Source: Prostheceraeus crozeri
Lineage: Eukaryota; Platyhelminthes; Polycladida; Euryleptidae
Direction: 5' to 3'
NCBI GenBank assembly: GCA_907163375.1
Contig: CAJQUW010015624.1
Coordinates: 1 to 64,000, forward strand
DNA length: 64,000 nt
The notes beneath the pieces were generated by a model that saw nothing but the letters and a program-made list of their open reading frames with translations, was not told the origin of the DNA and did no database searches. A program made the position numbers and the translations under genes. Below, in pieces: positions 1 to 9,268 of the stretch. Positions within the stretch are counted from its first letter, which is position 1; the number at the start of each line of letters is the position of its first letter.

Positions 1-753
1 ATTATCTATAACTCTATCATGAATTTTTTTATCAATATTAATTGTAATGAAGCCATAATCTTTTGACCAAGCATTGTTACACGATTGTTTAAATTCATCT
101 TTATTTCTTACGCATAAATCTCTTAACAAATCACTTAAGTTTCTTGCATTTATTTCAAATAGTATAAATATATTTGCATTCTTTCTAATAACACTTCCGT
201 CTAATGAATACATACTTTGTGTTAAATAAAAAACACTACAGTTATTATGTCTACCTCTTTTGAAATAATTTCTCTGAACTGACTGATTTCTATCATTAAC
301 ACAATCATCAAAAATTACACAATGTTTCATTGTTTTATCTAGTTTACTAGGATCTTGCATATTACCACTATCATCTATTAATTGTATCTTTATATGCTTA
401 TTTTTATTGGATTCTACTAACTGACTATTTTTTGCTGCTTCTTCACACCACGAACTTATTTCTTCTTCATCTTCAGATTTTTCATATTCTTTGAATAATG
501 AAGCAATTGCTGTTTTTTTAAGATTATTTTCAAATCCATATTTTAAAAATTGATAGACGGGTTGATCTGCTGTTGTTGTATAAATTATAAGATTGTTATA
601 ATCCAAAAAATTTGGAGTCGTTAAAATTTTAAATAATAGATACGTTTTTCCACATCCTGATCTTCCACAAATAACTGACAAAACTTTATTAGATAAATTT
701 GGATGATGATTAAATTTAAGTTTTTTTTTATGTAATGGAGGTAGTTCACTCAT
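1..753 (-). CDS. A32-like/FtsK-HerA genome-packaging ATPase of a Polinton (C-terminus cut by window edge)
   Basis: An open frame begins at the ATG at 753-751 and runs off the left edge after about 251 residues. It has a clear Walker A motif, GRSGCGKT, near residue 30 and a Walker B-like strand, CVIFDDC, near residue 148. Polinton and large-DNA-virus packaging ATPases of the A32 family have this layout, with a P-loop close to the N-terminus and a total length around 220-280 aa. The role known for the family is ATP-driven movement of DNA into the capsid. Position next to the penton-like gene fits Polinton gene order. The start is the first ATG after an AT-rich spacer. No breaks are visible. Confidence 0.88.
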   Translation of the reverse strand, partial: MSELPPLHKKKLKFNHHPNLSNKVLSVICGRSGCGKTYLLFKILTTPNFLDYNNLIIYTTTADQPVYQFLKYGFENNLKKTAIASLFKEYEKSEDEEEISSWCEEAAKNSQLVESNKNKHIKIQLIDDSGNMQDPSKLDKTMKHCVIFDDCVNDRNQSVQRNYFKRGRHNNCSVFYLTQSMYSLDGSVIRKNANIFILFEINARNLSDLLRDLCVRNKDEFKQSCNNAWSKDYGFITINIDKKIHDRVIDN

Positions 754-843
754 TTTTTAATTAAAAAAATTATTTTTATTTTATTTTTATTTTTTGTTTC
801 TAAAGAAGAAGAAAATTAAACTTCTCTAGCTTCGCGTGGGAGT

Positions 844-1632
844 TTATACCTCCCGAACCAAAAGATCTATCATAATCTCTTCACCTCCAAAATTTATTTC
901 TTGTCCTTTTTCATCAGTGATTCTAATGCCAATGTTGTTAATAGTTTTTCTTGTAATAGGAAAATATATTAATATTTGTGGAATTACATTTAATCTATAA
1001 CCAATGGGTACAGTAAAAGCTGGAAAACTGAATATTAAATTTGATAATTTACCATTTATATATCCTCCTTCAATAATGTCACAATGTACAACAATTGAAT
1101 TTATTTCAGTTATTTTTGGAATCTTCTCACCTAAATGATAACCTTGACTATAGGTTTGTTTATTAAATCCTAATAGCTTTGACAATGATCTATCATGATT
1201 AAAATCAACTTGATGATTTTCGTCTAAAGTAAGAGAAAATTTATTAACTGCCGGTTCAACTGCAAAATGTAATTGTTTCTTATCTTTAAATGGTATACCT
1301 AAATGTCTCTTAATTTCATTTGATATTGATTCAACTTCGTAAGAACCAGGAAGAAAAGTTAGTACTTTCCACGTTTTACCTTTATCAGTAGAATATCTAA
1401 ATTGATCATTCACATCTTTGATAACGTTTTGAATAGTGTTAAATGTAGAGAAACTAGTCAATGCAATTTGATAATTTTTATTCTGTTCTAAATGTAGAAT
1501 GGGTTCTAAATTACAAGTGTGTGATGAAGTAGTTGTTATAATTTTCAACGTCGTACTAAATTTTGATGAACCCAAAATCTCTGTTAGATTTTCTAAATGA
1601 TTATTAATTTTGTCTAAATCTGCTGAACACAT
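844..1632 (-). CDS. penton-like minor capsid protein of a Polinton
   Basis: 262 residues. The C-terminal half has the alternating strand pattern of Polinton/adintovirus penton-type single jelly-roll proteins: IVVHCDIIEGGYINGK near residues 182-197, a VPIGYRLNVIPQ-type strand around 212-223, then YFPITRK and IGIRITDEKGQ-NFGGEE close to the end. In the family this protein fills the fivefold vertices of the capsid. The N-terminal third includes a segment predicted to be helical (DLDKINNHLENLTEIL). It lies between the ATPase and the coiled-coil gene, all on the minus strand. The assignment is from remembered family pattern; a profile search against Polinton penton models would settle it. The frame is open throughout. 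Confidence 0.75.
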   Translation of the reverse strand: MCSADLDKINNHLENLTEILGSSKFSTTLKIITTTSSHTCNLEPILHLEQNKNYQIALTSFSTFNTIQNVIKDVNDQFRYSTDKGKTWKVLTFLPGSYEVESISNEIKRHLGIPFKDKKQLHFAVEPAVNKFSLTLDENHQVDFNHDRSLSKLLGFNKQTYSQGYHLGEKIPKITEINSIVVHCDIIEGGYINGKLSNLIFSFPAFTVPIGYRLNVIPQILIYFPITRKTINNIGIRITDEKGQEINFGGEEIMIDLLVREV

Positions 1633-1796
1633 TTTTTAGTTAAAATTTTGAATAAATATTATAGATAAAAATCGTAGATAAATATTATAGCTAAAAATCA
1701 TAGATAAAAATCGCAGATAAAAATCATAGATAAAAATCATGAATAAAAATCACAGATAAAAATTAGAAACAACATATTTCAGCAACGGGCGAAGCC

Positions 1797-2693
1797 CTAG
1801 AACATTCGGTTCGTTATACTTTTATAATCCTCTTCATTTAGAATCTTCTTTTCTAACAGTCTTTTCAATATAGCATGAATTTCATTGAAACTAGAATTAT
1901 GTCCTTCTTTTATTGCAGATATTAAAATATTTAATCTATTTAGTAATTCTTGTGGATCATCTGGTAAAAATATGGTTGTTTCTGTTTCTGTTTTCTGTTT
2001 TTCAGATAAACCTTTCCCTACTTTAACTCCCGATGATAATAAATTTTCTAATTGTTTATAACGTCTAAGAGATTTTACTGCACCAACTCTGTCTAACATA
2101 GCTTTATATTTTATGAGATCTTCTACAGCATAATTATTTAAATCTGCTCCTCTTAAAAGATTAACAAAATTTCTATCTAAATTAAAAGGAGATTTATCTG
2201 GTGAAAAAATTATACCTCGAAAAGGTTGTGGAAATATTTCTTTTTGACCGAGATAAAATCTAGGTATTGTTTTTCCATCTATAAATGAAATAGAATGTTC
2301 AAATTGCATAGATTTTGGTAATTTCTTATTAATGTTTGATTCTAGTAATACATAGTCATCTAATATAGTTTTGTGCTCTGGATCTGTTATATCAATTTGT
2401 TTATCATTATTTGTACTTTCTTTTTCAAGAGTTTTAAATGGTTTCATAGTTTTTTCAAAATCAGTTTTTACTTGCTCGGTTTGCTGCATTTTTTCAAACA
2501 TATCAGATTGAATACCAGCTTTTATCATTCTATGTTGAAGATGATTTTCTTTCATAATATTTCTTTGTTTTATTAACTCTTCTAATTGTTTAATTCTTTT
2601 TTGATTATCAGCTTTAATTTTATCCATTTTTAAAATATAATATTTGAATTTTGTGGTAACATTGGAATACAGCAAAAACATTTTACTGAACAA
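1797..2693 (-). CDS. Polinton coiled-coil protein of unknown function
   Basis: 298 residues from the first ATG, but Met23 (ATG at 2627, MDKIKADNQK) is a more likely start because the preceding residues are hydrophobic and poorly protein-like. The N-terminal part (about residues 23-75) is charged and helical, consistent with a coiled coil (KRIKQLEELIKQRN). The middle has a short mixed segment with FYLGQKEIFPQPFRGIIFSP around residues 146-165, and the C-terminus is helical again. I do not recognise a catalytic motif. Its position between penton-like and membrane-segment genes suggests a minor virion or assembly protein. Similar minor proteins occur in most Polintons but are poorly conserved. 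Confidence 0.6.
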   Translation of the reverse strand: MFSKMFLLYSNVTTKFKYYILKMDKIKADNQKRIKQLEELIKQRNIMKENHLQHRMIKAGIQSDMFEKMQQTEQVKTDFEKTMKPFKTLEKESTNNDKQIDITDPEHKTILDDYVLLESNINKKLPKSMQFEHSISFIDGKTIPRFYLGQKEIFPQPFRGIIFSPDKSPFNLDRNFVNLLRGADLNNYAVEDLIKYKAMLDRVGAVKSLRRYKQLENLLSSGVKVGKGLSEKQKTETETTIFLPDDPQELLNRLNILISAIKEGHNSSFNEIHAILKRLLEKKILNEEDYKSITNRMF

Positions 2694-2748
2694 ATTATTT
2701 TTTTATTGCTTTGTTGTCTGACATCTTTTCGTTTAAAGTTTTCTCGTT

Positions 2749-3420
2749 TTAAGTTTTGTTTAATAAAGTTTTGTTTAAATTTTCGCTTAAAGTTTTTAGC
2801 TCTTCTAAAAAAATTTTATCATTTTCTTCATTAGAAATTTTACCATCACTAGAAATTTTGCCATCCTGTCTATTCTTATCATCAACTTTTTCGTACTGTA
2901 ATTGAAAGGTTTGATTTACTTCATTAGCTATTTGATCAAATTTTTCAATCTCATCTAACGTAATAACATTATCATCACATACTCTTTGAAAGTAGTAGTG
3001 TAGTTTATCATAGACTTCTTTAATATGTAAATGCTTAGTTTTTAATGATTTTCGTTTCTTAGTTATTAAAGATTTATCTAACATTGTAACAAGTGAAGTT
3101 GCAAAAACACCCGTACCTGTTAAAGCTGTAGCAACTACTGGAATTACTAAAACACCTGAAGATATAACAATTGTTAAAGCACCTAAACTTATTGTTAAGA
3201 ATATGCCAATTCCTTGTGTTACATTCTTAACTTTACTCCATCTCTTTCTTAATTTTTTATAATGCTCTAATCTTAATAATAATTGAGATTCCTTATCTTT
3301 CATATACCTAACTCTATCTTTGTGTTTTTCTTTATTCATTTCATATGATAACGAAGGATATATTCTTGCGGTTTCTTCCACTTTTGTTTCTTCCATTTTT
3401 AAAGAAATATTTTCAGTCAC
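2749..3420 (-). CDS. Polinton protein with a two-segment hydrophobic hairpin
   Basis: 223 residues. A charged N-terminal helix (about 30-65, rich in K/R/E) is followed by a long hydrophobic stretch at about 69-115 (GIGIFLTISLGALTIVIS, then VLVIPVVATALTGTG) that would form two membrane segments or an amphipathic hairpin. The C-terminal 100 residues are charged and helical. The N-terminal half has a close relative at 61557-61860 on the plus strand, which shows that the family is reiterated in this genome. Function is unknown; a membrane-active virion protein is a reasonable guess from the hydrophobic hairpin. It is the last gene before the non-coding end of the element. Confidence 0.6.
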   Translation of the reverse strand: MTENISLKMEETKVEETARIYPSLSYEMNKEKHKDRVRYMKDKESQLLLRLEHYKKLRKRWSKVKNVTQGIGIFLTISLGALTIVISSGVLVIPVVATALTGTGVFATSLVTMLDKSLITKKRKSLKTKHLHIKEVYDKLHYYFQRVCDDNVITLDEIEKFDQIANEVNQTFQLQYEKVDDKNRQDGKISSDGKISNEENDKIFLEELKTLSENLNKTLLNKT

Positions 3421-3724
3421 ATGATATATTTTAAAAACCTGAAAAACGGATTTAAAAGACGTTTTTAAAAATACTAACTTTATGATTTTCGGTGTCCTGG
3501 AACGGTCATGATTTTCAAGGTAAAAATTGTAATTCTCAAATTTGAGATTTTGAAAAATTTGAAAATTGGGTATTTTGAAACCGGCTAAATTTTTGAAATT
3601 TTGTTTTTTGAAAATTTGTCACTACCTAAATTTTCCCCCCTTCGGCCTTCGGCCACGTGAAATTTGAAGTCTACCTAAATTTTTGAAATTTTTGAAATTT
3701 TGATTTTTTGAAAAAACCCGCAAA
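3421..3724. other. Non-coding end region of the Polinton
   Basis: AT-rich stretch without a gene. It contains runs of the type TTTTTGAAATTTTG and one copy, on the minus strand, of the motif CATGACCGTTCCAGGACACC (about 3491-3511) that recurs three times in 61085-61485. I see nothing else in it. Confidence 0.5.
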
Positions 3725-3770
3725 AGTGTGACATCCGGCGCAAGCGAAGCGTCGCGCCGGATGTCACACT
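3725..3770. repeat. Perfect 17-bp-stem hairpin, possible Polinton terminus
   Basis: AGTGTGACATCCGGCGC at 3725-3741, a 12-nt loop, then the exact reverse complement at 3754-3770. Polintons start with AG and duplicate 6 bp of target. A terminus here would leave only 10 bp (3771-3780) before the palindrome edge. The far end of the element is outside the window, so this cannot be confirmed. Confidence 0.45.
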
Positions 3771-3779
3771 ATATACTAC

Positions 3780-4410
3780 TCTGGACCGCGCAAGATGGCC
3801 GCCGTCGCTGACGTCCCCCCCTGGAACGACAGAGTCTCGTGGTCGGCCGCCGTGGTGCTTCGAGTCTGACGTCCCCCCCCTCTGGAACGACAGAGTGTCG
3901 TGGCGGACTTGGGCGACCGCCAGGATTTGTCTTGAGGCTATAGTGTGTGATGTTTTTCGTGCAATCTGATGAATGTTGGGTTGTAAAATGGGCTGTTTCG
4001 AGTGGAAGCAGTGCTCGGATGTGAAAACGGAGGACAGATTCGGATTCAGCGTGAAATTCTGCATCGGTATGGTGAGTTTCAAGTCAATCGGAGAGAAAAA
4101 TTTTCGCTGACCTCCCCCCCCCCCCCGGAGAGCTGGCTTCGATCTTGGCTTCTAGTGGACGGATTTTGTCGTGCCATAGCTCGTTTGAAAGCTAAGAGTG
4201 AGACAAATTCAGTGAAAGAATCGGCTTGTTCATATCTGTCTTCGTTTAGATGTGAGACGCCATTTAAGATTTTAGGTCGGAGCTCACCTGAAAAAATCCT
4301 AAGTGTCAGAGTGGCTTTGTATGGGTAAAATTTTGAAAATTTTCCAAAGTGTGGAATTTCGACCTGGGACCGTCACCAAAACATTTTTCATCAAATTTCA
4401 CGGACCTCCC
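3780..4410. repeat. Outer end of the left palindrome arm, C-rich repeats
   Basis: Starts with two copies of a GACGTCCCCCC...CTGGAACGACAGAGT unit (about 3810-3900), then a long C run (about 4113-4126) and part of the 290-bp repeat that is seen three times in the right arm. Overlapping short open frames on both strands here (including one of 108 codons at 4002-4328) are mirrored at 32503-33096 but have no recognisable motif. I treat them as repeat sequence rather than genes. Confidence 0.7.
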
Positions 4411-4764
4411 CACGGTGACACGGAAAACCGATCAAGCCAACAAAAATGTAACCCCTCTATACTTTCCATTTTCTCATTCTATATGACCAACACATACTCA
4501 CTATGATGGTCACTGAAATTGTAACCTAGCTATTTGACTTTTAGAGCCATTTTATTAAAATGGCGTCAAAATCATTTTTACAGCATTTTTGGTGACAAAT
4601 ATTGTGACATGCTATGCCTGATTTGCATTTTTAAGCAATTTTACCAACGTCTCGCAGTAGATTCATATCAAGCAATAATGTATGAACCGTTTTGATGATG
4701 CTACAGGTGTAATCCCTTGTATTGGACCCAGTAAACCCCTAAAATACTACTTACTAATATTAAG
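4411..4764 (+). repeat. Left TIR of the 3.67-kb transposon
   Basis: Matches the reverse complement of 7722-8076 with only scattered differences. Outer bases CACGGTGACACGG; inner limit at ACTAATATTAAG. Confidence 0.9.
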
Positions 4765-5355
4765 TAGCAGGAATTAAATGTAACAAAGCTAATCAATTCA
4801 TTGTATTCTCGTGTATACATACAATAGTACAAAATACTAGATTTCTGGCCTATGTGAACCTATTTGTGCACATGGATAGTAATAGCCTATTCAACTAGCA
4901 TCTTTGTAAGCTTATACATGTAGGCCTACTGACCTGATCGAAGCACCGGTATGTGCTGTGTGTAAATTAGTCTTACTGCTTGCTGCTTACGTAAATTAGT
5001 TTTGCTTTGTAGGTCTACATCATACGCATATTCATGATCAATTCGGCAATTGCAGGGTTATTTTGTCACTTTTTGGATGTTGATAGTATTACACTGCATT
5101 TACAAACCTGTGGTACCTATAAGCATGGATATCTCTGATGATCTCTTTAAGCAAAATCAGAATCACTGTGTCACTCGTCGCGTGAGTCTTTCTCTGTGTA
5201 GCACGCACGAGAAAGGCGGTCGACCAGATTTCTATGTTTGGCTTTCTGCATAGCGCTGAATAAATCTGCTTGTTGTTGTCAGTTCACATTTGAATTTTAT
5301 CGATTGCTACTTGCCAAGTAAACAGGATCATTTCAGCTTTTCACATTTCAACGAA

Positions 5356-7398
5356 ATGGCCACGGCTTCGGTTCATCACCAAAGATTCCTGACTCATGAT
5401 CAAAACAGAGACAAAGTGTGCATTGTTTGCATGGATAAAGGTGGTTATTCGTTGACTGATATTGTGCTAAAGCGAATAAGGGACTTCTTCATCAGCAACT
5501 TTGACCCCGAAGAGCGATGCTGCCCAAATTCCATTTGCAGCAAATGTCGAAGAGGTCTATATGATCTCGAGAATGGGAAAAAGACTGTTCATGATTTGCC
5601 TGATCCCTACGACTTCGATGACATCCTTCCACACGTGCGTCGCCTTCGTTTGGATGAAAGTCGATATTGTGAGTGGGAAATTTGCAACGTCGCGAGAACC
5701 AAGTCCAAGTTGGTCTCCAAGAGGAAGAGAGGACGACCGTCATCCGATTCCTACAATAACCAAACGTCAATGTGTGCTGCAGTGAAGATGTGCCTTCATT
5801 GTAAAGGCATCATTCATCGTGGGATTTCACACAGGTGCAACTTATCCAACTTGCGAAAGAACTTGATTGATATGTGTGAATCCGTCGATGAACGTACGAA
5901 AGAGGTGGTGGCCTAATGAGTCATCAGTGACAATGTGAAGGCTGAAAGTGCGAAAAGCATCAAGCTGAAGAGTCCAGGACCATTTCCATTGAAGATCAAT
6001 GTGAACCCGAAAGAGGACACAACGACGTTTTCTTCATCGGACATCAGCAGTCTACAACTGGCCCTTGGAACTTCAAATCGCAGCGTTCATCGCAAATTAT
6101 TGCCATTCATCCGTCGCATTTCCCATAACCGACATGCCTTTCAAGCACACACACCTCAGTTCTTGCACGATCGAGATCAGCAACTCGCCAAGTACTTTTC
6201 TGTCACACTCATGAAACTAGATACGGGCAACAACAAAGAGGAACTTCGTGAGGTTGTCTATTGCACAGATGTGGAAGATTTTATAGACACTATTTCATCA
6301 AAACGGGATATTGACCTAGACAATCGCAACGTGAAGATAGGAATCGATGGGGGCGGCGGTTTCCTCAAATTCTGCCTGAGTGTGTACGTGGATGAGGATG
6401 TTGAGACGCCACATCCAAAGGACTCTTTCGCTAACACTAGTGTAAAGAAAATCTCCATCATCGCCATCGTTCAAGATGTGAAAGAATCGTATATCAACGT
6501 TCTTCGAATTTTGGAAATTCTCAACATTCAACAAGTGAGCATGAACTGTATGTATGCATTGGACTTGAAGTTGGCCAATATTGTGGCAGGATTGCATGCG
6601 CATGGTTCTACACATCCACGCCTTTGGTGTGTATGTCCAAAGCTGGAGTTCGGCAAGGACTCGGAGTAGCAGCATCATGTCCGGTCACTGGGATCAGTGA
6701 GAAATTTCGCGAATGACTTTCAGTGCGAAAGATCGCATAGTGATAAAGTCCAGGCCAAGGACTTCAAGAACTGTATCCATCCACCTCCTGTGTTCGGTGA
6801 TGACAGCAATTTGTTTATCCATCACATCCCATCACCAGAGCTCCATCTCTTACTGAGGACTACAAACAAAATCCTCAAGGAGATGGAGCTTGTGAGTGAA
6901 GAGGTGGCATTTCAGTTTTACACTGATCTAGGAATCATTCGACCCAAATTCCATGGGGGAGAATTTACAGGGAATGTATGTAAAAAGATTCTGCAGAATG
7001 TTCATGTTTTTGAATCTATACTAGTACGTGCTCGACAAGACTCGAGGAGACTGCTGAAGTTTGCTGAGTGTTTGAAATGCTTGAATGAAGTACGGATTGC
7101 TTGTTTCGGATCGGTGTTGAATGGTGGGTTTGTTGAGCGGATAAGATACTTTTGAAAAGCTTACCTGGATTTGGAAATAAGTGTTACTACATCTGTCCAT
7201 GTGTTATTCGTGCATGTTATGCAATTCTTCTTATTTCACAAAGCTCCACTTGGCCCCTACAGTGAACAAGCATCGGAATCCGTTCACCAGGATTTCCATG
7301 CAGCATGGGTCCAATGCGGAAAAGTGGACATTATAAACAAGAATTATGGAAACAATTTGATCGCCGCCATCATTCGATATAATGGCAGTCACCTGTAA
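5356..7398 (+). pseudogene. Decayed zinc-finger DDE-type transposase
   Basis: One continuous frame from Met at 5356 to the stop at 7396-7398 is interrupted by in-frame stops near 5914-5919, 6667 and 7153. N-terminal cysteine pairs (CIVC, later CPNSICSKC) look like a zinc domain. A second one, CLHCKG-RGISHRC, lies near 5791-5835, just after a basic RKRGRP stretch. The core has candidate catalytic acids in GIDGGGGFLKFC (about 6340-6375), ALDLKLANI (about 6558-6585) and SEQASESVHQDF (about 7264-7300). The middle shows HGSTHPRLWC and FHGGEFTGN-C, both familiar from a widespread metazoan transposase-like family whose superfamily name I cannot give with confidence. It is nested exactly between the two TIRs, supporting its role. 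The frame is intact apart from stops, so decay is recent. Confidence 0.78.
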
Positions 7399-7721
7399 TA
7401 ACAATTGCCCCATCCAATAGAGCCCATTTGAAGATGGATTATGACGCACATTGTACTTTTTGTCTACATACACTGTGCCTACTGTATTTTCAGTGTGCAT
7501 GTTGGCTTCTACCATTTTTTGAAAAAGTTAATATAGAAAGCTGGCCTAGGCCTTTTTGAATATGAAAAATTGTGGAATGTACGTGTATGTTTGGCCTAGA
7601 AGACAATCCCCTACTATGGAATAAATGTTTTATTATGGGAATGTGAATATTGCTCTGAAATGGTAGTGATAAAGAATGGCTCAGGAGATGAATTGTTGTT
7701 TTTACTCGTATTCATATATTT

Positions 7722-8076
7722 CTTAATATTAGTAAGTAGTATTTTAGGGGTTTACTGGGTCCAATACAAGGGATTACACCTGTAGCATCATCAAAACGGT
7801 TCATACCTTATTGTTTGATATAAATCTACTGCGAGACGTTGATAAAATTGCTTAAAAATGCAAATCAGGCATAGCATGTCACAATATTTGTCACCAAAAA
7901 TGCTGTAAAAATGATTTTTGACGCCATTTAAAAAAAATGGCTCTAAAAGTCAAATAGCTAGGTTACGATTTCATTGACCATCATAGTGAGCATGTGTTGG
8001 TCATATAGAATGAGAAAATGGAAAGTATAGAGGGGTTACATTTTTGTTGGCTTGATCGGTTTTCCGTGTCACCGTG
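7722..8076 (-). repeat. Right TIR of the 3.67-kb transposon
   Basis: Inverted copy of 4411-4764. It ends in GGTTTTCCGTGTCACCGTG, followed by TCCC. Confidence 0.9.
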
Positions 8077-8660
8077 TCCCCCCCCCTCTGGACAGCTAGC
8101 TTCGATCTTGGCTTCTAGTGAACGGATTTTGTCGTGCAATAGCTCGTTTGAAAGCTAAGAGTGAGACAAATTCAGTGAAAGAAACGGCTTGTTCATATCT
8201 GTCTTCGTTCAAAAGTTAGAGCTGTTACAAGATTTTAGGTCGGAGCTCGCTCACCTGAAAAAATCCTAAGTGTCAGAGTGGCTTTGTATGGGTAAAATTT
8301 TGAAAATTTTCCAAAGTGTGGAATTTCGACCTGGGACCGTCACCAAAACATTTTTCATCAAATTTCTCTGAACGAGGGGGTGAGGGGGGTCCGTGAAATT
8401 TGATGAAAAATGTTTTGGTAAAGGTCCCAGGTCGAAATTCGGAAGTTTTAAAATTTTCAAAATTTTCACCACACTGGAGATCTCACACTTAGGAATTTTT
8501 TCACTTGTGGCATGTTACATGGACATGTGCTGACGGACCAACTTCCCGTGGTCATATGAGAATGTCATATGATAGAGAATGATGAGACGAATCGTTTGCA
8601 ACAAACCGCATGTCGCTACGATGAATACTTTAGGAGATAGAGCCATTTTAAGTTTTCTTC
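8077..8660. repeat. 290-bp repeat remainder with a large imperfect hairpin
   Basis: After the transposon the C-rich repeat resumes. Within it 8291-8365 and 8396-8471 form an inverted repeat (GGTAAAATTTTGAAAATTTT... against its complement, with ACCAAAACATTTTTCATCAA near the tip). The mirror is at about 31746-31926. No gene is seen between 8077 and the promoter at 8667. Confidence 0.75.
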
Positions 8661-8666
8661 CGAGCA

Positions 8667-8674
8667 TATATAAA
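8667..8674 (+). promoter_or_regulatory. TATA box of the left zinc/coiled-coil gene
   Basis: TATATAAA followed by CCCCCGAC. About 45 bp downstream, GACGAG|GTAAGC at 8715/8716 looks like a splice donor, giving a short non-coding first exon. The mirror TATA is at 31543-31550. Confidence 0.6.
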
Positions 8675-8715
8675 CCCCCGACAACGTAAGTCTGATCACT
8701 TCATCGAAAGACGAG

Positions 8716-9248
8716 GTAAGCGACGGTCGTCGCTCTGAGCTCCCGATATCGGGTGTTTCAAAGGACTCTATCTTTTGAAGTAGGCAAGCTATCTTCTTAC
8801 TTCAAAGTTTGTATGATAGAGTTTGATAGTGTCTTTACTACTGATAAAATTTTTTAAAAGTAGTATGAGTAGTAAAATGCGGAATTTTTTAAAAATTCTT
8901 AATTTTCAGTTTTTTCAAAGTTTTAACATGTAGACTAAGGTTTTCAAGTATGCTGAGTTCAAATCTGCTATCAGATTTGAAATTTAACTAAGTCTAAGGC
9001 AGCTTTGAGGGGTTAGATCCCAGCTACTGATCACTACCTTTGACTCGGCGTTCCTGTTACCACTTCGGGGCAGTGACAATGATGTCTTCAGCTGTAAAGA
9101 GCGGGTATCGGGGAAGATCTCTCACTTCCCTAGTGATCAGTACAAGGCCTTCGGGCTGTCGACGGGATCGAGTGCCACTCACTACACTCTTTAGGAATAT
9201 GACTGTACTACATGATTCCAAACTTATACAAATTTCATTATCTTACAG
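8716..9248 (+). other. Probable 5'-UTR intron of the left zinc/coiled-coil gene
   Basis: Donor GAG|GTAAGC and acceptor TTATCTTACAG|CT. The predicted second exon starts 20 bp before the ATG at 9269. The upstream ATG at 9212 lies inside this intron. The intron also holds a perfect 10-bp inverted repeat (TTCAAATCTG, CTAT loop, CAGATTTGAA) at 8958-8981. Confidence 0.6.
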
Positions 9249-9268
9249 CTAACGATAAAATCTCAGGC

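Larger units (their letters stand above)
1..3770 (-). mobile_element. Polinton/Maverick element, right-hand part (continues left of the window)
   Basis: Four minus-strand genes in a row with short spacers: packaging ATPase, penton-like minor capsid protein, coiled-coil protein and two-membrane-segment protein. This gene set is typical of Polintons and adintovirus-like elements. All visible reading frames are open, so the visible part looks whole and fairly young. After the last gene comes an AT-rich non-coding stretch (3421-3724), then a perfect hairpin beginning AGTGTGACATCC that may be the element's terminus. Polymerase, integrase, protease and major capsid genes are not in this part and would lie left of position 1. 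A diverged relative of the same end is found in opposite orientation from 61074 onward. Confidence 0.85.
4411..8076 (+). mobile_element. 3.67-kb DNA transposon with about 354-bp terminal inverted repeats, left arm only
   Basis: 4411-4764 and 7722-8076 are inverted repeats beginning CACGGTGACACGGAAAACCG. Flanking TCCC on both sides may be a 4-bp target duplication, but it lies in a C-rich tract and is ambiguous. Between the TIRs lies one long decayed transposase reading frame. The right palindrome arm has no copy, so this insertion happened after the palindrome formed or was not spread by gene conversion. Confidence 0.9.

Noticed and set aside
4002-4328. 108-codon frame in the outer arm, mirrored at 32503-32829
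   Set aside because: Lies in the C-rich repeat, overlaps a frame on the other strand and has no motif. Conservation between arms only reflects the palindrome.
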